Shown: piece after piece, positions 16,112 through 26,866 of the stretch
How the letters are laid out: every line of letters starts with the position of its first letter
Position numbering within the stretch: the stretch's first letter is position 1
From: Marilutibacter spongiae
GTDB lineage: Bacteria; Pseudomonadota; Gammaproteobacteria; Xanthomonadales; Xanthomonadaceae
Direction of reading: 5' to 3'
Length of the DNA: 41,446 nucleotides
Assembly (NCBI RefSeq): GCF_014145325.1
Contig: NZ_JACHTF010000024.1
Location: 1-41,446 of the forward strand
Translations under genes and position numbers: made by a program
Notes under the pieces: generated by a model
Database searches by the model: none
The model's input: the letters and a program-made list of their open reading frames with translations, nothing else
Told to the model about the DNA's origin: nothing

Positions 16112-17680
16112 TTGTCTGAAGCGATCCGCGATGTCGTCATCCTGGGCGGCGGATCCGCCGGCTGGCTGGTCGCCGGCGTCCTCGCGGCCGACCACGGCAC
16201 CGCCTCCGGGGGTGCCCTGCGCGTGACCCTGGTGGAGTCGCCCGACGTGGCGACGATCGGCGTCGGCGAAGGCACCTGGCCGACCATGCGCGACACCCTG
16301 CGCCGCATCGGCGTGTCCGAAAGCGACTTCTTCCGCGAATGCGACGCCAGCTTCAAGCAGGGCTCGAAGTTCATCGGCTGGCGCGACGGCAGCGCAGGCG
16401 ACCAGTACCATCATCCCTTCGTGCTGCCGCAGGGCTATCTGGAAGCCGACCTCGTTGGCGCCTGGCTGCAGCACCCCGGAGAGGCCTTCGGCGAGCGGGT
16501 CTGTTTCCAGCCACGCCTGTGCGAGGCCGGACGCGCGCCCAAGCAGTTCGCCACGCCGGAGTTCGCGGCGGTGGCGAACTACGCCTACCACCTCGACGCC
16601 GGCAAGCTCGGCACCTTCCTGCGCCGGCACTGCGTCGAACGCCTGGGCGTGCGACACGTCCGCGACCACGTCAGCGGGATCGACACCGCCGACAACGGCG
16701 ACATCGCCGGCCTGCACACGCGTGACCATGGCATCCTCGCCGGCGACCTGTTCGTCGACTGCACCGGCATGCGCGCGGTGCTGCTGGACGGGCACTACGG
16801 CATCGCCCACGAGAGCCAGCAGCACGTGCTGTTCGCCGACCGCGCGATCGCGGTGCAGGTGCCTTACGCCGATCCGCGCGGGCCCATCGCCTGCCAGACC
16901 CTGTCCACCGCCCAGCCCAACGGCTGGACCTGGGACATCGGACTGCAGTCGCGGCGCGGCGTCGGCCACGTCTACTCCAGCGCGCACACCAGCGACGACG
17001 AGGCCGCGGAGGTGCTGCGCCGCCACGTGCTGGCGACCGGCGGCGCCGAGCCCGACCCCGCTTCGATGCGCCGCATCGGCCTGCGACCGGGCTACCGGAA
17101 GCGGTCCTGGCACCGCAACTGCGTGGCGATCGGGCTGTCGAGCGGCTTCGTCGAACCGCTCGAGGCCTCCTCGCTGGTGCTGGTCGAGCTGGCGGCGACC
17201 ATGCTCAGCGACCAGATGCCGGCAACCCGCGCGACGATGGACCTGGTCGCCGAGCGCTTCAACGACAGCTTCGCGTACCGCTGGGAGCGCGTGGTCGACT
17301 TCCTGAAGCTGCACTACCTGCTGTCGACGCGCGAGGACAGCGACTTCTGGCGCGACCACCGCCGCCCGGAATCCATCCCCCCGCGCCTGCAGGCCCTGCT
17401 CGAGCTGTGGCGCCACCATCCGCCCTCGCGCTACGACCTGCCGCGGGTGGATGAGATATTCCCCTCGGCCAGCTACCAGTACGTGCTCTACGGCATGGGC
17501 TTCCGGCCACCGCCGGCGCCGGCGCCGGCGGCGACCGCGCGCAGGCGGCTGGACGCGATCGAGAAGGCCGACCGATACTCCCGTGAGGCCGCCGACCTCG
17601 CGCGCCGGATGATCGCCGGCCTGCCCTCGCACCGCGAGATGATCGACCACGCCCTCCACCACGGCATGCCCCGCCTCTAG
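16112..17680 (+). CDS. Flavin-dependent tryptophan-halogenase-like protein 1
   Basis: A 522-residue member of the tryptophan halogenase (PrnA/RebH) superfamily. It shows the FAD-binding VVILGGGSAGWLVAG near the N-terminus, TIGVGEGTWPTMRDTL, a Lys in DASFKQGSKF at the position of the catalytic lysine, and GFVEPLEASSLVL at the position of the catalytic glutamate. The WxWxIP motif is degenerate here (WTWDIG). The best start is TTG 16112, with GGAG nine bases upstream; a longer ATG start at 16025 would translate the stem-loop. Proteins of this kind are regularly linked to carbohydrate TonB receptors, where their substrate is unknown; halogenation of tryptophan is not implied. Confidence 0.85.
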   Translation: MSEAIRDVVILGGGSAGWLVAGVLAADHGTASGGALRVTLVESPDVATIGVGEGTWPTMRDTLRRIGVSESDFFRECDASFKQGSKFIGWRDGSAGDQYHHPFVLPQGYLEADLVGAWLQHPGEAFGERVCFQPRLCEAGRAPKQFATPEFAAVANYAYHLDAGKLGTFLRRHCVERLGVRHVRDHVSGIDTADNGDIAGLHTRDHGILAGDLFVDCTGMRAVLLDGHYGIAHESQQHVLFADRAIAVQVPYADPRGPIACQTLSTAQPNGWTWDIGLQSRRGVGHVYSSAHTSDDEAAEVLRRHVLATGGAEPDPASMRRIGLRPGYRKRSWHRNCVAIGLSSGFVEPLEASSLVLVELAATMLSDQMPATRATMDLVAERFNDSFAYRWERVVDFLKLHYLLSTREDSDFWRDHRRPESIPPRLQALLELWRHHPPSRYDLPRVDEIFPSASYQYVLYGMGFRPPPAPAPAATARRRLDAIEKADRYSREAADLARRMIAGLPSHREMIDHALHHGMPRL

Positions 17681-17692
17681 ACCAGGATCCCG

Positions 17693-18397
17693 ATGACCCG
17701 CCATACCGCGCTCAACAACATCGACCACCGCGACCTGCGCGTCGACCCGCGACGCGGCGCCCGCATGGGCGACGACGCGATGTTCGCGCCGACCTTCCCG
17801 GCCGAGTTCCGCAACGTGCAGGCGCACTATCCGATCGTCTTCCACAAGGACGGCCAGGGGCGTTTCCAGCCGGTCGCGCTGTTCGGCTTCCGGCAGGGCC
17901 AGAACCTGTTCCTGCACGGTGAGCGCTGGGATGCGACCTATGTGCCGCTGGCGATGGAGCGCCAGCCGTTCCTGATCGGCCGCTCGGGCACGGAGCTGGC
18001 GGTGCACATCGACCTGGACCATCCGCGGGTGGGCACGACCGCCGGCGAGCCGCTGTTCCGCGAGCACGGCGGCAGCAGCGACTACCTCGAGCGGATGACG
18101 TCCATGCTGCGCACCCTGCACGACGGGCTGGAGGCCACGCCGGCCTTCGTCGACGCGCTGCTGCGACACGACCTGCTGGAATCCTTCGTCCTCGACGTGC
18201 AGCTCGACGACGGCGCGCAGCACCGGCTGGCGGGCTTCTACACCGTGCAGGAGGACCGCCTGAGGGCGCTCGATTCCGACGCCTTCCTGGCCCTGCACCG
18301 CGACGGCCACCTGGAACCGCTGTACATGGTGCTCGCCTCGCTGGCGCAGCTGCGGGTGCTGATCGAACGCATCAACCGGACCGATGACGCAACCTGA
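17693..18397 (+). CDS. SapC-family protein
   Basis: A 234-residue protein of the SapC family (named from a Campylobacter surface-layer gene; molecular role unknown). Characteristic blocks are HYPIVFHKD, FQPVALFGFRQGQNLF, YVPLAMERQPFLIG, and the C-terminal GFYTVQEDRLRALDSDAFLALHRDGHL with LEPLYMVLASLAQLRVLIERIN. No signal peptide or membrane span is evident. It starts 12 bases after halogenase 1 and overlaps the next gene by 14 bases, so the four genes from 16112 to 20919 appear to form one operon. SapC, cupin_8 and halogenase-like genes recur together near CUT-type receptors. Confidence 0.85.
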   Translation: MTRHTALNNIDHRDLRVDPRRGARMGDDAMFAPTFPAEFRNVQAHYPIVFHKDGQGRFQPVALFGFRQGQNLFLHGERWDATYVPLAMERQPFLIGRSGTELAVHIDLDHPRVGTTAGEPLFREHGGSSDYLERMTSMLRTLHDGLEATPAFVDALLRHDLLESFVLDVQLDDGAQHRLAGFYTVQEDRLRALDSDAFLALHRDGHLEPLYMVLASLAQLRVLIERINRTDDAT

Positions 18398-19400
18398 ACC
18401 CATCGAAGAAGTCGCCATCGGGGGGCCGGGCGAGCTGGACGCCTGGCTGCGCTCGGCCGAGCGCCCGGCGGTGCTGCGCGGGCTGGTGGCGCATTGGCCG
18501 GCGGTGAAGGCCGCGCAGGCCTCCGACCGCGAGGGCATGGCCTATGTCGGCCGGTTCGAGGCGCCGCGCGCGCCGCCGGTGGTCGCCACCGTCGGTCCGC
18601 CGGAGATCGGCGGGCGCTTCTTCTACAACGAGGACCTGAGCGGCTTCAATTTCCGCCAGGAGCAGGTCCCGCTCAACATCGTGCTCAACACCTTGTTGAA
18701 GTATGTCGAGGACGAGGCGCCGCCGGCGATCTACGTCGGCTCGACGACGATCGACACCTGGCTGCCGGGCTTCCGCGCCGACAACGACCTGCCGCTGGCG
18801 CCCCGCGAGGCGCTGGCGAGCATCTGGATCGGCAACCGCACCCGCATCGCCGCCCACCAGGACGTGCCCGACAACCTGGCCTGCGTGGTCGCCGGCCGGC
18901 GTCGGGTGACCCTGTTCCCACCCGGGCAGCTGCCGAACCTCTACATCGGCCCGCTGGATTTCACGCCCGCCGGGCAGGCGATCAGCCTGGTGGACTTCAA
19001 CGCGCCGGACCTGGCGCGCTTCCCGCGCTTCGCCGAGGCGATGCGCCACGCCCGCGTGGCCGAACTGGGCCCGGGGGACGCGGTGTTCATCCCCAGCATG
19101 TGGTGGCACCACATGGAGGCGTTGGCGCCCTTCAACGTGCTCGTCAACTACTGGTGGCGGCAAACGCCTGCCTGGATGGACACGCCGATGAACGCGCTCA
19201 TGCTCGCCGTGATGACGGTGCGCGACCTGCCGCCGGCGCAGCGCGCGACCTGGCAGCAGGTGTTCGAGCACTACGTGTTCGATGCCGGCGAGGCGACCGC
19301 CGCGCATATCCCGGAGGCGGCGCGACGCGTGCTCGGCCCCCTGGACGACACGCGCGCCCGCGAGCTGCGCGCGCGCCTGCTGCAACGACTCAACCGCTGA
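18384..19400 (+). CDS. Cupin-like (cupin_8/JmjC-type) protein, putative Fe(II)/2-oxoglutarate oxygenase
   Basis: A 338-residue protein of the cupin_8/JmjC fold. The early PAVLRGLVAHWPAVK block is the usual N-terminus. The metal-binding triad is visible as HQD in RIAAHQDVPDNLACVV and the distal His in FIPSMWWHHMEA. The final segment (about 265-338) is helical. Such enzymes hydroxylate proteins or small molecules using iron and 2-oxoglutarate. The substrate here is unknown. The start overlaps the SapC gene by 14 bases, and the stop is 10 bases before halogenase 2, supporting co-translation. Confidence 0.85.
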   Translation: MTQPEPIEEVAIGGPGELDAWLRSAERPAVLRGLVAHWPAVKAAQASDREGMAYVGRFEAPRAPPVVATVGPPEIGGRFFYNEDLSGFNFRQEQVPLNIVLNTLLKYVEDEAPPAIYVGSTTIDTWLPGFRADNDLPLAPREALASIWIGNRTRIAAHQDVPDNLACVVAGRRRVTLFPPGQLPNLYIGPLDFTPAGQAISLVDFNAPDLARFPRFAEAMRHARVAELGPGDAVFIPSMWWHHMEALAPFNVLVNYWWRQTPAWMDTPMNALMLAVMTVRDLPPAQRATWQQVFEHYVFDAGEATAAHIPEAARRVLGPLDDTRARELRARLLQRLNR

Positions 19401-19410
19401 GGACCGCGAC

Positions 19411-20919
19411 GTGACCGAAGAAGTCCAGGACACCAGGCAACGGCGGATCCGTCGCGTCGTCATCGCCGGCGGCGGCACCGCCGGCTGGATGGCGGCCGCG
19501 GGCCTGGCGCGCGCGCTCGGCAAGGTGGTGGACATCACCCTGGTCGAGTCCGAGGAGATCGGCACCATCGGCGTCGGCGAAGCCACCATCCCGACCCTGA
19601 TGACCTTCCATCGCCTGCTGCAGATCAACGAGCAGGAATTCATGGCCGCCACCCAGGCGACGGTCAAGCTGGGCATCCAGTTCGAGAACTGGCGCACGCC
19701 CGGGCACGCCTATTTCCACTCCTTCGGCACGACCGGCAAGGACCACTGGATGGCGAACTTCGTCCACTTCTGGCTGCGCGGGCGGCGCGAAGGCGTGGCC
19801 GGACCGTACGACGACTACTGCGTGGAACTGCTGGCGGCGCTCGAAGGCCGATTCGCCCACCTGCCGCGCAACGGCATCAACTACGCCTACCACCTCGATG
19901 CCGGCCTCTACGCGCGCTACCTGCGCGGCTTCAGCGAAGCGCTGGGCGCGCGGCGCGTGGAAGGCCGCATCGCCGCGGTGGAGACCGACGATGCCTCGGG
20001 CTACATCACCGCACTGGCCATGGCCGACGGCAGCCGCATCGAAGGCGACCTGTTCATCGACTGCACCGGCTTCCGCGCCATGCTGATCGGGCAGGCGCTC
20101 AACGTCGGCTTCGAGGACTGGTCGCACTGGCTGCCCAACGACCGCGCCTTCGCGGTGCCCACCGCCAGCGTCGGCGACGCGGTGCCGTACACGCGTTCGA
20201 TCGCGGGTGCGGCGGGCTGGCAGTGGCGGATCCCGCTGCAGCACCGCGTGGGCAACGGCATCGTCTATTCCAGCCGCCACATGGACGACGAGGACGCGCG
20301 CCAGGCCCTGCTCGACGGCGTCGACGGCGAACCCCTGCGCGACCCGTTGCAGATACGCTTCCGCCCGGGCAAGCGCCTCAAGTGCTGGCATCGCAACTGC
20401 GTGGCCCTCGGCCTGGCGGCGGGCTTCGTGGAGCCGCTCGAGTCCACCACCATCCACATGATCCAGCGCGGCATCGTGCGCCTGCTGCAGACCTTCCCGG
20501 ACGTGATCGACCCGCGCCACGTGGCGGCCTACAACACCCAACTGGACGACGAGCTGCAGCACGTGCGCGACTTCGTGATCCTCCACTACCACGTCACCGA
20601 CCGCCGCGACACGCCCTACTGGCGGATGCTGGCCGACATGGAAGTCCCCGCCTCGCTGCGCGAGCGGATCGCCCTGTTCCGCGAGACCGGCAACGTCTTC
20701 CACGCGCCGATGGAGCTGTTCGCGGAAAATTCGTGGATCCAGGTGATGATGGGACAGGGCATCACCCCGCGGCAGTACCATCCCGCCGCGGAGGTCATGA
20801 GCGAGGCCGACCTGGCGCGCTTCTTCGACGATATCCGGCGCTCGGTGCGCACGACGGTGGACTCACTGCCCCCGCACATGGACTATATCCGCCAGTATTG
20901 CCCCGCGGGCCCGGCATGA
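19411..20919 (+). CDS. Flavin-dependent tryptophan-halogenase-like protein 2
   Basis: A 502-residue second halogenase-like protein. It has FAD-binding VVIAGGGTAGWMAA, TIGVGEATIPTLM, a Lys in ATVKLGIQFENW at the catalytic lysine position, an intact WxWxIP motif (WQWRIPLQHRVGNG), and FVEPLESTTIHMI with the expected glutamate. It is thus a more canonical family member than the one at 16112. GTG 19411 was chosen because GAGG lies eight bases before it and the FAD motif then sits about 18 residues in. It ends the receptor-linked cluster; lacI follows after 124 bases. Confidence 0.88.
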   Translation: MTEEVQDTRQRRIRRVVIAGGGTAGWMAAAGLARALGKVVDITLVESEEIGTIGVGEATIPTLMTFHRLLQINEQEFMAATQATVKLGIQFENWRTPGHAYFHSFGTTGKDHWMANFVHFWLRGRREGVAGPYDDYCVELLAALEGRFAHLPRNGINYAYHLDAGLYARYLRGFSEALGARRVEGRIAAVETDDASGYITALAMADGSRIEGDLFIDCTGFRAMLIGQALNVGFEDWSHWLPNDRAFAVPTASVGDAVPYTRSIAGAAGWQWRIPLQHRVGNGIVYSSRHMDDEDARQALLDGVDGEPLRDPLQIRFRPGKRLKCWHRNCVALGLAAGFVEPLESTTIHMIQRGIVRLLQTFPDVIDPRHVAAYNTQLDDELQHVRDFVILHYHVTDRRDTPYWRMLADMEVPASLRERIALFRETGNVFHAPMELFAENSWIQVMMGQGITPRQYHPAAEVMSEADLARFFDDIRRSVRTTVDSLPPHMDYIRQYCPAGPA

Positions 20920-20985
20920 GGCCGCGATGGCCCATGCGGCGGTGCGGCTTGATGTTGATGCGCGATCGCCTTAGATTCGGAAGGC

Positions 20986-20999
20986 TGACAGCGCTGTCG
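20986..20999. promoter_or_regulatory. LacI-family operator in front of lacI
   Basis: TGACAGCGCTGTCG is one base from the perfect palindrome TGACAGCGCTGTCA and lies 45 bases before the lacI start. CTGACA at its left edge could be the -35 box. This suggests autoregulation. Confidence 0.6.
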
Positions 21000-21043
21000 A
21001 ACCTGGCATGGCGCGACGTGGAAGGTCGCGGGGGAACAAGATC

Positions 21044-22054
21044 ATGCGTGTGCGCATCGAGGACGTAGCCGAGGCCGCCGGGGTCTCGATGAAGACGGTG
21101 TCCCGGGTCCTGAACAACGAGCCCACGGTCCGCGAAGCCACGCGCGAGCGCGTGCAGGCGGCCGCCAAGGCGCTCAACTACCGGCCCGACCCGTCCGCCC
21201 GCCGACTGGCCGGGCGTCGTTCGTACCTGGTCGCCCTGCTCTACGACAACCCTTCGGCGAGCTACGTGATGGAGGCGCTCGAGGGCGTGGTCGAGACCTG
21301 CCTGGCGCACCACTACGGCATGATGGTCCAGCCGCTGGACTACACCGATGCCGAGCTGATCCCGACGATCGAGTCGCTGGTCTCGTTCTCCAAGCTCGAC
21401 GGCCTGATCCTGACCCCGCCGCTGACCGACCTGCCGGGCCTGCTCGACCGCCTGGACGAGTTGCAGATCCCGTATTCGTGCATCTCGCCGAACAACCGCC
21501 GCGGCGGGATCGGCGTGACCCTGCAGGAGCACGACGCCGCGCAGGAGATGGTCCAGCACCTGGTCGGCCTGGGCCATTCGCGCATCGCCCACATCAAGGG
21601 CCACCCCGCGCACGGCGCCAGCGACTGGCGACTGGCCGGCTACAAGAGCGGCCTGCGCCGCGCCGGCCTGCGCTACGACCCGGCGCTGGTGATCGACGGC
21701 GAATTCTCGTTCGATTCCGGCGTCGCCGCGGCGAACGCCCTGCTGGCCCTGCCGCAGCGGCCGACCGCGATCTTCGCGGCCAACGACGACATGGCTGCCG
21801 GCGTGATGAGCGTGCTGCACGCGGGCGGGCTGTCGATCCCGGGCGACATCTCGGTCTGCGGCTTCGACGACACGCCGATCTCGCGCCAGGTCTTCCCCGC
21901 GTTGACCACGGTGCACCAGCCCACGCGCGAGATGGCCCACGAAGCCACCGAGCAGTTGCTCAAGGCGATCAAGGATCCCGCATCGGGCACCCTCGTGCAG
22001 CTGCCCTACGCACTGCAGCTGCGGCAGTCGACGGGTCCGGCCCCCAACGAATGA
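21044..22054 (+). CDS. LacI-family transcriptional regulator of the sugar locus
   Basis: A 336-residue repressor. The N-terminal helix-turn-helix is VRIEDVAEAAGVSMKTVSRV, followed by the hinge-helix YRPDPSARRLAGRRS and a periplasmic-binding-protein-like effector domain (ALLYDNPSASYVMEALEG, LIPTIESLVSFSKLDGLIL, AIFAANDDMAAGVM, ISVCGFDDTPISRQVFP, LTTVHQP). ATG 21044 was chosen because GGGGGAAC lies just upstream and the family begins shortly before the HTH; an ATG at 21008 would add 12 unusual residues. Its own promoter region, the TonB-receptor gene and the GH3 gene carry the same palindrome. The effector is probably a beta-glucoside or glucose, by context only. Confidence 0.92.
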   Translation: MRVRIEDVAEAAGVSMKTVSRVLNNEPTVREATRERVQAAAKALNYRPDPSARRLAGRRSYLVALLYDNPSASYVMEALEGVVETCLAHHYGMMVQPLDYTDAELIPTIESLVSFSKLDGLILTPPLTDLPGLLDRLDELQIPYSCISPNNRRGGIGVTLQEHDAAQEMVQHLVGLGHSRIAHIKGHPAHGASDWRLAGYKSGLRRAGLRYDPALVIDGEFSFDSGVAAANALLALPQRPTAIFAANDDMAAGVMSVLHAGGLSIPGDISVCGFDDTPISRQVFPALTTVHQPTREMAHEATEQLLKAIKDPASGTLVQLPYALQLRQSTGPAPNE

Positions 22055-22060
22055 AGGTCC

Positions 22061-22092
22061 GCGCAGCCCGGCCGGATCGGCCGGGGCTGCGC
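22061..22092. terminator. Hairpin between convergent lacI and symporter genes
   Basis: GCGCAGCCCGGCC (22061-22073) pairs with GGCCGGGGCTGCGC (22079-22092) with one bulged base and a five-base loop. It lies between two convergent genes and could serve as a two-way terminator, though it has no T-run. Confidence 0.55.
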
Positions 22093-22099
22093 GACACGC

Positions 22100-23659
22100 T
22101 TACCAGAACAGGGTGTAGAGCGCGGCGAGGACCGCGACCACGCCGATCGCGGCGATGTTGAAGCCCGGCTCGGTGCGATAGCTGACGTCGTCGGTGCGGA
22201 TCACGTCCTTGCCCGCGGGACTGCGGGTGGCCAGCGAAACGCCCATCGCCAGCGCCATCGCCAACAGGAACACCAGGCCGACGCGGTCGATGAAGGGCAG
22301 TTCCGGCCAGGCCAGCTTGAGCACGATCGACAGCAGGAACGAACCGATCGCGGCGGCGAGCGCGCCCGCCTCGTTGGCGCGTTTCCAGAATACGCCCAGC
22401 AGGAAGATCACCACGATGCCCGGGGTGAAGAAGCCGGTGTATTCCTGGATGTACTGGAAGGCCTGGTCGAAGCTGCCCAGCAGCGGCTTGGCCGCCAGCA
22501 CCGCGACCACCATGGCGGCGGCGGCGACGATGCGGCCGGTGCGCACCAGGTGGCGCTGGTCGTGCCTGCGGTGGCGGTCGTAGAAGTCGAGGGTGAAGAT
22601 CGTCGACACCGAGTTGCTCATCGAAGCGAGCGAGGACACGATCGCGGCGATCAGCGCGGCGAACACAACGCCCAGGATGCCCGTGGGCAGCATGGCCATC
22701 ATCGACGGGTAGGCCTCGTCGGGGCGCGCCAGGTCGGGGGCGAGCAGCACCGCCGCCAGGCCCGGGACCACGACCACCAGCGGCATCAGCAGCTTGAGGC
22801 CGGAGGCGAACATCAGGCCCTTCTGCGCCTCGGCGATGTCCTTGGCCGCCAGTGCGCGCTGGATGATGTACTGGTTGAAGCCCCAGTAGCTGACATTCAT
22901 GATCCACATGCCGCCGATCAGCACGCTCAGGCCCGGCAGGTCCTTGTAGAACGGATTGTCGGGCTTGAGGATCATGTGGAAGTGGCCCGGGCTCTCGGCC
23001 ATCAGGCGCTGGAAGCCGGCCCAGGCACCGGTGCCCCCGGCGACGCGGTCGAGGGCGATCCAGGCCAGCAGCAGACCCCCGCCCACCAGCAGCACGACCT
23101 GCACGATGTCGGTCAGCGCGACCGCCTTCAGGCCGCCGTACAGCTGGTAGGCCATCGCGAACAGGGCCAGGCCGACCAGCGCGTACACCTGGTCGATGCC
23201 GGCGACGTGGGCGATCGCCAGCGAGCCCAGCCACAGCACCGAGGTCAGGTTGACGAAGACGTACAGGCCCAGCCAGAACACCGCCATCAGCGTGCGGATG
23301 TTGCCGCCGTAACGCTTGTCCAGGAATTGCGGCATGGTGTGGATGCCGTTGCGCAGGAACACCGGCAGGAAGAACTTGGCCACGATGATCAGGGTCGCCG
23401 CCGCCATCCACTCGTAGGACGCGATCGCCAGGCCCAGCGCGTAACCCGAACCGGACATGCCGATGATCTGCTCGGCGGAGATGTTCGCGGCGATCAGCGA
23501 GGCGCCAATGGCCCACCACGGCAGGGCCTTGCCGGCGAGGAAGTAGTCGTCGGCCGACTTCTTGTGGCCGGCCTTCTCGCGCGATACCCACTGCGCGAGG
23601 ATGAAGATGCCGACCAGGTAGGCGACGACGATCGCGAGGTCCAACGGTTCGAGCTTCAC
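22100..23659 (-). CDS. Sodium/sugar symporter, SSS (SGLT) family
   Basis: A 519-residue inner-membrane transporter with about 14 hydrophobic helices. Family features are DYFLAGKALPWWAIGASLIAANIS near residues 38-60, the SAEQIIGMSGSGYA loop, MAYQLYGGLKAVALTDIVQ, and SSLASMSNSVSTIFTLDFY, which carries the conserved serines of the Na2 sodium site. This pattern is close to vSGLT-type glucose/galactose:sodium symporters. It lies 136 bases downstream of the GH3 gene on the same strand and is likely co-transcribed, importing the glucose released in the periplasm for Glk. A degenerate operator-like sequence at 23697-23710 is noted but not counted. Confidence 0.9.
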   Translation of the reverse strand: MKLEPLDLAIVVAYLVGIFILAQWVSREKAGHKKSADDYFLAGKALPWWAIGASLIAANISAEQIIGMSGSGYALGLAIASYEWMAAATLIIVAKFFLPVFLRNGIHTMPQFLDKRYGGNIRTLMAVFWLGLYVFVNLTSVLWLGSLAIAHVAGIDQVYALVGLALFAMAYQLYGGLKAVALTDIVQVVLLVGGGLLLAWIALDRVAGGTGAWAGFQRLMAESPGHFHMILKPDNPFYKDLPGLSVLIGGMWIMNVSYWGFNQYIIQRALAAKDIAEAQKGLMFASGLKLLMPLVVVVPGLAAVLLAPDLARPDEAYPSMMAMLPTGILGVVFAALIAAIVSSLASMSNSVSTIFTLDFYDRHRRHDQRHLVRTGRIVAAAAMVVAVLAAKPLLGSFDQAFQYIQEYTGFFTPGIVVIFLLGVFWKRANEAGALAAAIGSFLLSIVLKLAWPELPFIDRVGLVFLLAMALAMGVSLATRSPAGKDVIRTDDVSYRTEPGFNIAAIGVVAVLAALYTLFW

Positions 23660-23795
23660 GGTATCCCCTTAGTGCTTCGTGCTTCGTTCGATGCGCTGGA
23701 AGCGCCGTCATGGGCTCCAGCCGGACGCGCCGGGGCCCCCTGCCGCCGGCGCGATGATCAGCGGGCGTGGACGCCCGCTTCGGTACGGTGGTGCC

Positions 23796-26372
<2,577 letters not shown>

Positions 26373-26866
26373 ACCTGTCCCTCCCCGGGTGCCTGCGAAG
26401 AACGGCGCCGCCTGGGCGGGCGCCGACCGTGCGGCGTACCGTTCCGCAAAATGGCAGCGCTGTCAAATTGGCTGGGGCGCGCTCGGCGAGGCGCCCTGCC
26501 GAGCCGGGCGGAAGCGCCTGCGCCGGACCCGGCTGGCGCCGCCCCGCGGATCACAAGCAATTGAAAGAAAAGATGTTTATCTGTGCTTCGAGCGCGTTGC
26601 ACCGTCCCCTGGAACACGCGCCGCAAGGCTGCGCGATGCTGCATCACAGCAAATTGTCCGCGCGGGACAGGTGCCGCCCGGGCGACGGTCCGACCCGCCG
26701 CGGCGAGGCACGTTAAAATCGGATGTCCGCCATGTCCTTCCGCCCCGGGAGACCGGCAGCCGGCCGCCCGCGCGCCGGCACCGGCCACCTCCCGCGGGGC
26801 GACGACGTCCGCCCCACCCGCCGCGCCGCCCCGGCTGTCGCGGCCCCGCCATTCGCCGAGCCCGCC
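26373..26866. other. Divergent intergenic region between the GH3 gene and acnD
   Basis: These 494 bases contain the GH3 promoter and operator on the left, an A+T-rich patch around 26556-26582, and TAAAAT (26714-26719), which could be the -10 box of acnD with a leader of roughly 140 bases. In-frame ATGs upstream of 26867 exist but the peptide they add is Arg/Pro-rich and not family-like. No further gene is supported. Confidence 0.45.
26452..26465. promoter_or_regulatory. LacI-family operator in front of the GH3 gene
   Basis: On the minus strand the site reads TGACAGCGCTGCCA, one base from the palindrome TGACAGCGCTGTCA, about 80 bases before the GH3 start. TTGACA on that strand is a perfect -35 box overlapping the operator, the same design as at the TonB receptor. 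Confidence 0.6.

Noticed and set aside
16094..18538. Long open frame on the minus strand (814 codons)
   Set aside because: Antisense shadow of halogenase 1 and SapC; no recognisable domain and no ribosome site.
23697..23710. LacI-operator-like sequence TGGAAGCGCCGTCA upstream of the symporter gene
   Set aside because: Three of 14 positions differ from the palindrome, including the conserved ACA arm, so symmetry is lost. The symporter is more simply read from the GH3 promoter.
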